Notes: a model not told the origin generated them from the sequence alone. Positions 15,545 to 23,715 are shown, counted from the first letter of the stretch. The stretch: DNA of 34,721 nt from Eubacterium sp. (GCA_030524435.1 JAUNGS010000021.1:1-34721); one strand, 5' to 3'. Numbers and translations: made by a program.

Positions 15545-15588
15545 AAAAAACAGGTGCCCCGGAAAAGTCCGCCTTTCCGATGACACCT
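15545..15588 (-). terminator. Terminator-like hairpin in the aldo/keto reductase leader
   Basis: On the minus strand, a two-part stem (AGGTGTC with GGCACCT outside, CGGAAA with TTTCCG inside) is followed by G and six T. It ends the LysR transcript or acts as a leader attenuator, because it begins about where transcription from promoter copy C would start. Confidence 0.65.
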
Positions 15589-15590
15589 TT

Positions 15591-15624
15591 ATTGTAATAC
15601 GCCCTATATTCTATGTCGAATACC
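15591..15624 (-). promoter_or_regulatory. LysR-linked promoter element, copy C
   Basis: The minus strand reads GGTATTCGACA, then 14 bases, then TATTACAAT, upstream of the aldo/keto reductase. Within it TATTC-N6-GAATA forms a perfect dyad, the kind of T-N11-A box LysR proteins bind. Compare copies at 3780-3814 and 5440-5474. Confidence 0.65.
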
Positions 15625-15648
15625 TATCTTATATACCATTCTATACAT

Positions 15649-16518
15649 TTACTGCATACTTTTAAGCAGCTCAAGAAACCGCGCTGCTGCGCCAAAGTAA
15701 GGCTGAAATTTTTTCCAAGCCAGCACCGAGGTCATGGTCATTGCCGGATACAGGGGCTTAAATACCAGCCTGTCATTTTGAAAGAGATTGACGGCGCCCT
15801 CGATGGTTAAAGCTGCAGCCAAGCCGCAATCCACCACCATGGCCACATTGGTGACGATGTTGTAGGTGGCAAAAATATCGAGCTCGGAAAAGGTAAAGCC
15901 CAGCCAGTTTTCCAGCTCTTTTTGAAGAGAGGAACGATCTGTGGTGATGAGCGGAATTCCGAGAAGATCTCTGGCTTCGATATAATCTTTACACGCCAGC
16001 GGATGATCTGTTTGCAGGAGCAGACCCCATTTTTCGGTTTTATTCATCCTGAGGTATTCGTATCTGGTCACATCCACAGGTTCCAAAAGCAGGCCGAAAT
16101 CCAAGAGGCCCTGGTCCAGACGCTCCTTGACGTATTCGGCGCTGTTGGTGTAAAACTGAAACTGCACCCGGGGGTACTTTTCTCTAAAAGCGGCCATGGC
16201 CTCCGGCAATTTATAAGAAGCGCTGAGGCCGCCGCTGCCGATGGAAATCACGCCGCCAAGATCCTTCTCATTTTCAAATTCCCGCTCAATTTTCGTCACC
16301 AAGGCATCCATCTCTTCGGCCCGTCGTTTAAGCATGATCCCGGCGTCGGTGAGGGTTAAATGCCTGCCGCGAACAAAAAGCTTTGCCCCCAGCTCCTCCT
16401 CCAGCTGCGCAATCTGGCGGCTCAAAGTTGGCTGGGTGATGTGAAGCACCTCCGCCGCCCGGGAGATGTTCTCTTCCCTGACCACCGTTAAAAAGTATTG
16501 CAGTACGCGAAGCTCCAT
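15649..16518 (-). CDS. LysR family transcriptional regulator
   Basis: A 289-residue LysR regulator with a winged-helix N-terminus (ISRAAEVLHITQPTLSRQIA) and the standard effector domain. It has the same length as the LysR protein at 3837-4706 and is clearly related to it along the DNA-binding region (both read REENI(S/T)RAA, then LHITQP). It ends just upstream of promoter copy C and the aldo/keto reductase. Paralogous regulators with similar boxes suggest one sub-regulon for redox-type genes. The effector is unknown. Confidence 0.93.
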   Translation of the reverse strand: MELRVLQYFLTVVREENISRAAEVLHITQPTLSRQIAQLEEELGAKLFVRGRHLTLTDAGIMLKRRAEEMDALVTKIEREFENEKDLGGVISIGSGGLSASYKLPEAMAAFREKYPRVQFQFYTNSAEYVKERLDQGLLDFGLLLEPVDVTRYEYLRMNKTEKWGLLLQTDHPLACKDYIEARDLLGIPLITTDRSSLQKELENWLGFTFSELDIFATYNIVTNVAMVVDCGLAAALTIEGAVNLFQNDRLVFKPLYPAMTMTSVLAWKKFQPYFGAAARFLELLKSMQ

Positions 16519-16600
16519 GGTCTTTCCTCCGTGAGTTGATAGGGATATTTTATCAGATTTATGGACCTAGAACAATAATGATCTGATCTCGTAAAACACA

Positions 16601-16637
16601 TAAAAAAACGGAAGCACAGCTCAAAACTGCACTTCCG
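16601..16637 (-). terminator. feoB terminator
   Basis: An 11-bp stem (16609-16619 with 16627-16637), two of whose pairs are G-U on the minus strand, is followed there by seven T. It stands 53 bases beyond the feoB stop. Confidence 0.85.
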
Positions 16638-16689
16638 CTTTTAAGTATAGAGAAATGATTGGTAGGTTTTCAGATTAACTCTGCTAGGC

Positions 16690-19167
16690 TTAGTCTACCT
16701 GAACCTTAACCGTCAGCTTATCCGCCGGCTTGTAAGGTCTTACCAGCAGGTAGATCAGACCGATTGCCAGAACAATAGCAACCGCAGTCCAGATGCCGAA
16801 GCCGCCGCCAGTGAACAGGGTTCCCAGCTGGTAGATACACAGGGAGATCACATAGGCGAATACGCACTGGTAAGCGATGGCAAAGGCAAACCATTTGCCG
16901 TTGTTCATTTCACGCTTGATGGCGCCCATGGCTGCGAAGCAAGGTGCACACAGCAGGTTGAATACCATGAAGGAGAAAGCGCCCAGGGTGGTGTAGTGTG
17001 CCGCAACGGCAGCCCACAGACCCATATCTGTTTCGGCAACCTCGTCGCCAATCTGGAACAGGATACCGAAGGTACCAACGACGTTTTCCTTGGCGATCAG
17101 ACCGGTGATGGCTGCCACGGTGGACTGCCAGTCGCCGAAGCCTGTGGGGATAAAGATCCATGCCAGGGCAGAACCGATACCTGCCAGGATACTGTCGTTC
17201 ATGTCATCCACCATACCGAAGGAGCCGTCCACGGTACCGAAGCTGGATAAGAACCAGACTAAGATGGTGGAGAGCAGGATGATGGTACCGGCCTTCTTGA
17301 TGAAGGACCAGCCACGTTCCCACATGCTTCTCAGCACGCTGCCAACGGTGGGCAGGTGGTAAGCGGGAAGCTCGATGACGAAGGGAGCGGGATCGCCGGC
17401 GAACATCTTGGTCTTTTTCAGGATGATACCGGAGATAACGATGGCCGCAATACCGATGAAGTAGGCGCTGGGGGCAACCCACCAGGCGCCGCCGAAGATC
17501 GCACCGGCAAAGAGACCGATGATCGGCATTTTGGCACTACAGGGAATAAAGGTCGTCGTCATGATGGTCATACGACGGTCGCGTTCATTTTCAATGGTTC
17601 TGGAGGCCATGATCCCCGGAACGCCACAGCCGGAGCCGATGAGCATCGGGATAAAGGATTTACCAGACAGACCAAAACGGCGGAAGATACGGTCCATGAT
17701 GAAGGCAACACGTGCCATGTAACCGCAGCCTTCCAGGAAGCCCAGGAAGATGAACAGCACGAGGATCTGGGGAACAAAACCCAGAACAGCGCCGACACCG
17801 GCGACGATACCGTCTAAGAGCAGGCTCTGGAGCCAGTCGGCGGTGCCGATGGCGGTCAGGCCATTTTCAACCAATACCGGAACACCGGGAACCCAAACAC
17901 CGTAATCTGCCGGATCGGGTTCTTCTGCTTCCACAGCTTCAGTAAATTCATTGATGCCCACAGGGATGGTTTCGACGACGTTGCCGTCTTCATCTTCAAT
18001 TTCCGCTTCGGTGACGACAGCGGCAGCATCTTCTTCAAAGGCACTGATCGCTGCTTCATCGTTGACGGTGGGTTCTTCTGCTTCGAAGGCGGCTCTTACG
18101 TCATCGACGTTAATGCCGTCTTCTTCAGCAGCATCTAAGAAAGCATCTCTTTCCTGCATTAAGGTGTCGTACTCGCCGGCGGCTTCTTCATACTGGCTGG
18201 TGCCAATACCAAAGAGATGCCAGCCGTCGCCAAAGACGCCGTCGTTGGCCCAGTCGGTGGCCCAGGTGCCCACGGTGGTGACAGAGACGAAGTAGACCAG
18301 AATCATGACCACCGCAAAAATCGGCAGGGCCAGGAAACGGTTGGTGACGATGCGGTCAATCTTATCTGAGGTTGACAGCGCACCCTTGTTCTTCTTTTTG
18401 AAGGAATTGCCAATGATGCTGGAAATGTAGGTGTAGCGTTCATTGGTGATGATGCTCTCGGAGTCATCGTCCATGGCTTCCTCAACCTTGGTGATGATGT
18501 CCTCGACATCGGGAACAGCGGGCATAACCTCGCCGATTTTATCGTCGCGTTCAAAGAGCTTAACGGCGAAGAAACGTTTTTGCTCCGCAGGGATATCCGA
18601 GGAGAGCTTTCCAGCGATGGCATTCAGCGCTTCTTCCACCTTGGGATCAAAGTGGTGAACGATCTCGGCGGCCTTTTTCTTTCCGGCCAGGGCAACAACC
18701 CGATTCGCTGCCTCTTTGATGCCGGTGCCCTTTAAGGCAGAAATCTCGACGACCTCACAGCCCAGGTCCTTGGACAGCTGCTTGATATTGATGGTATCGC
18801 CGTTCTTTTCCACGACGTCCATCATGTTGACAGCCACCAGTACCGGAATGCCCAGCTCGATGATCTGGGTGGTCAGGTAAAGATTTCGTTCGATGTTGGT
18901 CCCGTCGATAATGTTCAGGATTGCATCAGGACGGTCGTTGATCAGATAATTTCTGGCGACGACCTCTTCCAGGGTGTAGGGCGACAGGGAGTAAATCCCG
19001 GGAAGGTCCATGATGATGACCTCTTTATTGCCCTTGAGCTTCCCCTCCTTTTTCTCAACGGTGACCCCTGGCCAGTTACCAACGTATTGGTTGGAACCAG
19101 TCAGTGCGTTGAACAATGTTGTCTTACCGCAGTTCGGGTTGCCGGCAAGCGCTATTTTTGTTGACAT
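16690..19167 (-). CDS. feoB: Ferrous iron transporter FeoB, with long acidic loop
   Basis: An 825-residue inner-membrane ferrous iron transporter. The N-terminal G domain shows G1 GNPNCGKT (residues 9-16), the G3 DLPG motif and the G4 motif NMMD; after an intracellular helical domain come the gate and transmembrane core (for example GSGCGVPGIMASRTIENERD and CSAKMPI). The ATG at 19167 lies behind AGGAGGAG. Between the first and second membrane helices there is an insertion of about 110 residues (roughly 312-425) rich in glutamate, aspartate and alanine, where most FeoB proteins have a short loop. The gene diverges from a DtxR-family regulator, and its promoter carries a DtxR-type operator. FeoA partners are at 8973-9433. 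Confidence 0.95.
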   Translation of the reverse strand: MSTKIALAGNPNCGKTTLFNALTGSNQYVGNWPGVTVEKKEGKLKGNKEVIIMDLPGIYSLSPYTLEEVVARNYLINDRPDAILNIIDGTNIERNLYLTTQIIELGIPVLVAVNMMDVVEKNGDTINIKQLSKDLGCEVVEISALKGTGIKEAANRVVALAGKKKAAEIVHHFDPKVEEALNAIAGKLSSDIPAEQKRFFAVKLFERDDKIGEVMPAVPDVEDIITKVEEAMDDDSESIITNERYTYISSIIGNSFKKKNKGALSTSDKIDRIVTNRFLALPIFAVVMILVYFVSVTTVGTWATDWANDGVFGDGWHLFGIGTSQYEEAAGEYDTLMQERDAFLDAAEEDGINVDDVRAAFEAEEPTVNDEAAISAFEEDAAAVVTEAEIEDEDGNVVETIPVGINEFTEAVEAEEPDPADYGVWVPGVPVLVENGLTAIGTADWLQSLLLDGIVAGVGAVLGFVPQILVLFIFLGFLEGCGYMARVAFIMDRIFRRFGLSGKSFIPMLIGSGCGVPGIMASRTIENERDRRMTIMTTTFIPCSAKMPIIGLFAGAIFGGAWWVAPSAYFIGIAAIVISGIILKKTKMFAGDPAPFVIELPAYHLPTVGSVLRSMWERGWSFIKKAGTIILLSTILVWFLSSFGTVDGSFGMVDDMNDSILAGIGSALAWIFIPTGFGDWQSTVAAITGLIAKENVVGTFGILFQIGDEVAETDMGLWAAVAAHYTTLGAFSFMVFNLLCAPCFAAMGAIKREMNNGKWFAFAIAYQCVFAYVISLCIYQLGTLFTGGGFGIWTAVAIVLAIGLIYLLVRPYKPADKLTVKVQVD

Positions 19168-19270
19168 TGCATCTCCTCCTTGCATAAAAATTAGTTAGCT
19201 TAGCTCTTTTATTTAAAGTGAATTCTTTCAAACAATTTGAGCATCAGCTAACTTCAACGTCAAAAATATA

Positions 19271-19286
19271 GTTAGCATTTGCTAAC
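19271..19286. promoter_or_regulatory. DtxR/MntR-type operator upstream of feoB
   Basis: GTTAGCATTTGCTAAC is a 16-base palindrome placed just after the -10 box of the feoB promoter, where a bound repressor would block the polymerase. Half-site-like TTAGC words recur nearer the gene (about 19192 and 19252). Confidence 0.75.
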
Positions 19287-19292
19287 GTATAT

Positions 19293-19321
19293 AGATTATC
19301 ATCATCTACTATAATTGTCAA
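19293..19321 (-). promoter_or_regulatory. feoB promoter
   Basis: The minus strand has TTGACA (19316-19321), a 17-base spacer and TAATCT (19293-19298), followed by the operator. Confidence 0.65.
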
Positions 19322-19349
19322 TATAAATTTAAGACAAGGTCCCTAAAAA

Positions 19350-19378
19350 TTGTTTTTTTCCTCAAGATATGTTATGCT
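19350..19378 (+). promoter_or_regulatory. Possible promoter of the DtxR-family gene
   Basis: TTGTTT (19350-19355), 17-base spacer and TATGCT (19373-19378). Weaker than the divergent feoB promoter and without a palindrome over it. Confidence 0.45.
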
Positions 19379-19438
19379 AAAAGTATCTAAAATATCACGT
19401 TTTATTTTACAAGATTGAACACGGGAGAGTGGAGTATC

Positions 19439-19819
19439 ATGCAAATCAAAGAATCAGCAGAAAACTATCTGGAGACTATTTTAATAATCTCTTTGCGGAA
19501 GGATGTGGTGCGTTCAGTGGACATCGCCAATGAGCTGAATTTTAAAAAGCCCAGCGTCAGTATCGCCATGAAGAACCTCCGCGAAAACGGTTTTATCCAC
19601 ATGGACAGCAACAATCATATCACCCTCACCGACAAGGGCCGTGAAATTGCAGAAATGATCTACGAGCGTCACACCCTGCTGTCGGACTGGCTGACCCAGC
19701 TGGGGGTCGATCCCAAGAAGGCCGTGGAGGATGCCTGCCGCATCGAGCACGTCATCAGCGCCGAAAGCTTCGCCGCCATCAAGGACCACGTCGCCAAAAG
19801 ACAGAAAAAAGTAAACTAA
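19439..19819 (+). CDS. DtxR/MntR-family metal-dependent regulator
   Basis: A 126-residue regulator with a DtxR-type winged helix (SAENYLETILIISLRKDVVR, VDIANELNFKKPSVSIAMKN) and a metal-binding/dimerisation domain (YERHTLLSDWLTQLGVDPKK, then ACRIEHVISAES). The H and E residues around RIEH and YERH are the usual metal ligands. There is no C-terminal SH3 domain, so it is of the short MntR/IdeR-like type. The ATG at 19439 follows GGGAGAGTGGAG; an earlier TTG has no such site. Being divergent from feoB and matched to the GTTAGC palindromes, it most likely represses iron genes with Fe2+ or Mn2+ as co-repressor. Confidence 0.9.
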   Translation: MQIKESAENYLETILIISLRKDVVRSVDIANELNFKKPSVSIAMKNLRENGFIHMDSNNHITLTDKGREIAEMIYERHTLLSDWLTQLGVDPKKAVEDACRIEHVISAESFAAIKDHVAKRQKKVN

Positions 19820-19827
19820 AAGCGTAG

Positions 19828-19862
19828 GGGCAGTATCCCTCTGGGTTACTGCCCTTTTCCTT
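19828..19862 (+). terminator. Terminator of the DtxR-family gene
   Basis: An 8-bp stem (GGGCAGTA at 19828-19835 with TACTGCCC at 19847-19854) is followed by TTTTCC. Confidence 0.8.
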
Positions 19863-19872
19863 TGCCCTGACG

Positions 19873-19914
19873 AAAAAAATGGACGCCCGCAGCATGCTGG
19901 ACGTCCGTTTTTTT
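19873..19914. terminator. Bidirectional terminator between the DtxR-family gene and the lysozyme gene
   Basis: AAAAAAATGGACG and CGTCCGTTTTTTT flank a mostly paired centre, so both strands have a stem and a T-run. It sits next to the lysozyme stop on the minus strand. Confidence 0.7.
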
Positions 19915-19916
19915 GA

Positions 19917-20660
19917 TTAGTCAAAGGTCTCCTTGAACTCCTTCATCGTTCCGTTGAAGATGTTCATGTCGATGAACCTTTCCTCACCCTCGTAGCCGTT
20001 TAAGAGCTCTCTCTGAGAGTACTGCCAGAAAATCCACTGGTGCCCCGCCTCAAGCTCCGGCTCCTGGCTTGAAATATCGCAGATCCAGATAGAGATCTCT
20101 GCAAAGGCGTCGGCCAGGTAGGTGTTGTAGGTGTTGTAATTCGTGTAGATAATCGGCGTTTTGCCGTAATATTCCTCTAAGCGAATGATCATGTCGTTGA
20201 GGATGGCCTGGACCTTGTCCTTGTCCATGGGCTTTTCAAGATAGTCGCCGTAGAGCTCCAGGTCGATGACCGGCGGCAGGCTGTCGTCGTCCTTGGGCAC
20301 CTTCTGGATAAAGTGCTCGGCCTGGGTTTTCCCATCCTGATCAAAATTCACAAAATGGTAGGCCCCCACCTTTAAGCCGGTTTTTTTCGCCTCCGCCCAG
20401 TTGGTGTCAAATTTGCTGTCCTCGTGGTCGGCCCCCTCGGTGGCCTTGATATAGGCAAAGGTGATGTCCTGGCTGGCCAGCTTCTTCCAGTCGATATCTC
20501 CCTGGTAGGCCGAAACGTCAACCCCCTTGACGTAATCGCCCCGGGTGGCGCCGATGGTGATGGCAAAATACAGGACTACGGCGACGAGTACAGCCGCCGC
20601 TGCACCGGCGGCGATGATCAGATTTCTTTTGGTCAAAAGCTTTTCTTTCAATGTCGTCAT
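19917..20660 (-). CDS. GH25-type lysozyme, membrane-anchored
   Basis: A 247-residue protein of glycoside hydrolase family 25 (lysozyme M1-like muramidase). After a short cytoplasmic part and a hydrophobic anchor (NLIIAAGAAAAVLVAVVLYF, residues about 13-32) the catalytic barrel starts with VKGVDVSAYQGDIDWKKL. The second catalytic block is VIDLELYGD, with the acidic residues expected for GH25. Such enzymes cut the MurNAc-GlcNAc bond of peptidoglycan outside the cell. The start has an AAGGAGG-type site. It is the last gene downstream of der and the two tiny ORFs and ends at a bidirectional terminator. It could be a housekeeping autolysin; no phage genes are near. Confidence 0.92.
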   Translation of the reverse strand: MTTLKEKLLTKRNLIIAAGAAAAVLVAVVLYFAITIGATRGDYVKGVDVSAYQGDIDWKKLASQDITFAYIKATEGADHEDSKFDTNWAEAKKTGLKVGAYHFVNFDQDGKTQAEHFIQKVPKDDDSLPPVIDLELYGDYLEKPMDKDKVQAILNDMIIRLEEYYGKTPIIYTNYNTYNTYLADAFAEISIWICDISSQEPELEAGHQWIFWQYSQRELLNGYEGEERFIDMNIFNGTMKEFKETFD

Positions 20661-20726
20661 CTAAGATCCTCCTTTTCAATGTTTTTTCAGTATAAGCATT
20701 AAACCTTAATTAAAACTTGGGGAATC

Positions 20727-20834
20727 CTAGCGGTTCTTGTCGTCGTCGTCATCGTCGCGGTGCTTGTTCTTGTAAAAAATAACAACGCAAAAGCAGAGCA
20801 GAACAACGCCCCACATCCAGGCAGGTAAATTCAT
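20727..20834 (-). CDS. Tiny membrane protein with aspartate-rich tail (35 aa)
   Basis: The ATG at 20834 follows GGGGGAGGGA. The 35-residue product is a single hydrophobic helix (WMWGVVLLCFCVVIFY, residues 6-21) and then a charged tail ending in six aspartates and KNR. It lies 13 bases after the 54-residue ORF, in the der-lysozyme transcript. Codon spacing and the ribosome site make it likely to be translated. Family and function are not recognised. A small membrane regulator or assembly factor is possible but unsupported. Confidence 0.6.
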   Translation of the reverse strand: MNLPAWMWGVVLLCFCVVIFYKNKHRDDDDDDKNR

Positions 20835-20847
20835 AAAGTCCCTCCCC

Positions 20848-21012
20848 CTAGTCCTCAAAGCGGCCCTCGTCGATGACGATGGCCTCAAGCTGGGTTCTGA
20901 GCCAGTGCAGATAGTCGCTGCGGATGGGATCCGTCTCCTTCCGCTCCGCCTGATTCACCACCATGATCAGCTTTTCGTACTGCTGATTGATTCTGGGAAA
21001 ACGATCCATCAT
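20848..21012 (-). CDS. Small protein of unknown function (54 aa) after der
   Basis: An ORF of 54 residues starts 12 bases after the der stop, with AGGGGG eight bases before the ATG pair. The product is soluble and helical (MDRFPRINQQYEKLIMVVNQ, then DYLHWLRTQLEAIVIDEG). No family is recognised. Its position between der and the tiny membrane ORF suggests one co-transcribed unit. Confidence 0.6.
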   Translation of the reverse strand: MMDRFPRINQQYEKLIMVVNQAERKETDPIRSDYLHWLRTQLEAIVIDEGRFED

Positions 21013-21024
21013 CTCAAGGGCCCC

Positions 21025-22344
21025 CTATTCACTGCGCTCTCTGACGAAGAAGCGGATGGGGGTTCCTGCAAAGTCGAAGGTCTCCCGGATCTGGTTTTCC
21101 AGGTAGCGCTGATAGGAAAAGTGCATCAGCGTCGCGTCGTTGACGAAGCAGACAAAGGTCGGCGGCTTGATGCCAACCTGGGAGAGGTAGAAAATTTTCA
21201 GGCGGCGGCCGCTTTTGGAGGGCGGCTGCTTCATCATGATGAACTGGGTTAAAGCCTCGTTCATCTTGCCTGTGGTGATGCGTTTTTCACTCTGGGCCTT
21301 GACGTACTGGATGGTCTCGTAGATCTTGTGGACCCGCTGCCCCGTCTTGGCGGAGATAAAGAGAATCGGCGCATAGTCCAGGAAGGACAGGGCGCTTCGG
21401 ATCTCCTTTTTCATCTTGTTCATGGTCTTGTCGTCCTTCTCCACGGCATCCCATTTGTTGACGATGATGATGGAGGGCTTGAAGCGGTTGTGGGCGATGC
21501 CGGCGATCTTCATGTCCTGCTCCGTGACCCCCTTTTCCCCGTCGATGAGAATCAGGGTCACGTCGCTTCTGTCCACGGCGGCGATGGCCCTGACGATGCT
21601 GTAGCGCTCGATGTCCTCGTAGATTTTCTTTTTCTTTCTGAGGCCTGCGGTGTCAATGAGGGTGTAGGCCTGGCCGTCGTATCGCACCTCGGTGTCGATG
21701 GCGTCTCTGGTAGTGCCGGGCACGTTGCTGACAATCAGGCGCTCCTGGCCCACCATCTTGTTGATGAGGGTGGACTTGCCGGCGTTGGGCTTGCCGATGA
21801 CCGCTACCTTCAGGCTCTCGTCGCTCTGCTCTTCCTCGTCGTAGACCTTTTTCACCCGGTCGATGACAGCGTCGAGAAAATCCCCCAGGCCCAGGCCCTG
21901 CTCCGCAGAGATGGCCATGGGCTCGCCGATGCCCAGGTTGTAAAACTCGTAGACATTGTCCTCCAGCTGGCGGCTGTCCACCTTGTTGACCGTTAAAAGC
22001 ACGTTTTTATTGTGCCGTCTGATCATGTTGGCCACCTCGAGGTCCGAGGCTGTCATGCCCTCCCGGCCGTCCACCAGCAGGATGATCAAATCGGCCATGT
22101 CGATGGCCACCTCGGCCTGAACCCGCATCTGACGCAGGATATCGTCCTTGGTGTGGGGCTCGATCCCCCCGGTGTCGATGAGCGTAAAGTGATGGTTCTG
22201 CCATTCGGCGTCGGCGATGATGCGGTCCCGGGTCACCCCCGGGGTATCCTCGACGATGGCGATGCGCTCGCCGATGAGTTTATTAAACAATGTGGATTTG
22301 CCGACGTTGGGCCGGCCTACCACGGCTACCACTGGTTTTGCCAT
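21025..22344 (-). CDS. der: Ribosome assembly GTPase Der (EngA)
   Basis: A 439-residue tandem GTPase, the usual Der length. Domain 1 shows GRPNVGKS (residues 10-17), DTGG and NKVD; domain 2 shows GKPNAGKS (about 184-191), DTAGLRKK and NKWD; a KH-like domain ends the protein. Der is essential for assembly of the 50S ribosomal subunit. The start ATG has AGGAGG upstream and lies 12 bases after the DUF512 gene, so both are one operon, as is common in Clostridia. Confidence 0.98.
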   Translation of the reverse strand: MAKPVVAVVGRPNVGKSTLFNKLIGERIAIVEDTPGVTRDRIIADAEWQNHHFTLIDTGGIEPHTKDDILRQMRVQAEVAIDMADLIILLVDGREGMTASDLEVANMIRRHNKNVLLTVNKVDSRQLEDNVYEFYNLGIGEPMAISAEQGLGLGDFLDAVIDRVKKVYDEEEQSDESLKVAVIGKPNAGKSTLINKMVGQERLIVSNVPGTTRDAIDTEVRYDGQAYTLIDTAGLRKKKKIYEDIERYSIVRAIAAVDRSDVTLILIDGEKGVTEQDMKIAGIAHNRFKPSIIIVNKWDAVEKDDKTMNKMKKEIRSALSFLDYAPILFISAKTGQRVHKIYETIQYVKAQSEKRITTGKMNEALTQFIMMKQPPSKSGRRLKIFYLSQVGIKPPTFVCFVNDATLMHFSYQRYLENQIRETFDFAGTPIRFFVRERSE

Positions 22345-22356
22345 AGTATTTCCTCC

Positions 22357-23664
22357 TTATTTCAAATTCAGATGATCCAGAAGGGCGCCCCCCTCGGTGG
22401 GCACGATCCTGATCTCCTGCTTCAATTTATCCTTCAAATCTTCAAGGGTCACGTCGTCCAGCAGGATCTCCGTGTCCCGGCGCACGGCGTTTTCCGGCAG
22501 CAGATAGAGGTCCACGGCGGGATCCGGCGCAATCTGAGCCATGATATCGGTGCCGGTCATCAGCCCCGAGACGGTGATATCCCTGCCGAAAAAGTTGTTG
22601 ACCACCGGCATGACCTCAAAGCTCAGCTGGGGAAAGGCCTTCTCTATTTCAGCACAGCATTCCTCCATGAAGGCCGACGCCAGACAGCCGGTGATGACGC
22701 CAATTTTCTGAGGATCGGCTTTTTTTTCGCGATGCTCCACAAGGGCTTCCCTGAGGCTGTCCTTGAAGTCCGTCATCATGCCGACGCCGTTTTCGATCTG
22801 GGGAAAGCCGTCGTAATAATCGCTCTTTGGCAAGGGTATCCCGGCACAGAGAAAAAACTCATCGCTGGGATAGACGAAACGGGTGCCGTGCTGAGCAGCC
22901 ATTTTTTCCTGAACCGCCGTGATGATCTCGATGGTTCTTCTGGCCCCGGCCTGATCGAATTTTTCCAGGGGACAAAGGCCCTCCCTGTATTTAGACAGGC
23001 CCACGGGCACCACGGACACAGAGCCCATGGCGGGATAAAAGGCCATCAGATCATTGAGGGTGCGCTCAAGCTCCCGGCCGTCGTTGTAGCCCGGACAGAG
23101 CACAATCTGACCGTTCATATCGATGTGGTTGTCGGCAAAATAGCGCAGGTCCTCCAGAATGGTCCCGGCAAAGCGGTTGTGGAGCATTTTGCACCGCAGC
23201 TCGGGGTTGGTGGTGTGCACCGAGATATTGATGGGCATGATCCGGTAGCGGACAATGCGCTCCCGCTCCTGCTGAGTCAGATTTGTCAGGGTGACGTAGT
23301 TGCCCAGAAGAAAGGACAGCCGCTCGTCGTCGTCCTTGACGTAGAGGGTTTCCCGCATCCCCGGCGGCATCTGATCGATGAAGCAGAAAATGCACTTGTT
23401 TTTGCAGGTTCTGGTCTCTATGGCCTCGGTGGAAAAGGCTACCCCCGGATCCTCGTCAAAGTCCTTCTCGATGTCCAGCTCCCAGATCTCGCCGTCCGCC
23501 TTCTCCACCTCAACCTTCAGGTACTCGTCGGCGATGAGGTAGCGGTAGTCCATAAAGTCCGAAACCTCCTGGCCGTTGATGGACAGTAAAAAATCGCCCG
23601 CTTCAATTTCCATCTCCTCGAAAATGCTCCCGGGCGCAACGGATTCGATTAAAAATTTACTCAA
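22357..23664 (-). CDS. DUF512 radical-SAM-type iron-sulfur protein
   Basis: A 435-residue protein with an N-terminal PDZ-like part (GSIFEEMEIEAGDFLLSING), then a CKNKCIFCFID cysteine cluster near residue 90 that resembles a radical-SAM CxxxCxxC motif, and a C-terminal DUF512 domain. It is conserved in Clostridia next to der; its reaction is unknown. The TTG start follows AGAGGATGAA, and a promoter with TATAAT lies upstream. The operon continues with der. Confidence 0.9.
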   Translation of the reverse strand: MSKFLIESVAPGSIFEEMEIEAGDFLLSINGQEVSDFMDYRYLIADEYLKVEVEKADGEIWELDIEKDFDEDPGVAFSTEAIETRTCKNKCIFCFIDQMPPGMRETLYVKDDDERLSFLLGNYVTLTNLTQQERERIVRYRIMPINISVHTTNPELRCKMLHNRFAGTILEDLRYFADNHIDMNGQIVLCPGYNDGRELERTLNDLMAFYPAMGSVSVVPVGLSKYREGLCPLEKFDQAGARRTIEIITAVQEKMAAQHGTRFVYPSDEFFLCAGIPLPKSDYYDGFPQIENGVGMMTDFKDSLREALVEHREKKADPQKIGVITGCLASAFMEECCAEIEKAFPQLSFEVMPVVNNFFGRDITVSGLMTGTDIMAQIAPDPAVDLYLLPENAVRRDTEILLDDVTLEDLKDKLKQEIRIVPTEGGALLDHLNLK

Positions 23665-23715
23665 TTCATCCTCTTTCTAAGGTTTGTTTCCATTTTTAAC
23701 GTTAGTATTCAAGGT

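Noticed and set aside
19917..20660. The GH25 lysozyme as a prophage endolysin.
   Set aside because: It carries an N-terminal membrane anchor and follows der; no holin, tail or other phage genes are present.
20739..20756. DDDDK-type protease recognition site in the tiny membrane protein.
   Set aside because: The six-aspartate run is more simply an acidic tail from a GAC/GAT codon repeat; a protease site in this setting has no support.
22012..23589. A 525-residue open frame on the plus strand antisense to der and the DUF512 gene.
   Set aside because: It has no ribosome site or family match, and it overlaps two well-recognised genes. It is a G+C-driven shadow frame.
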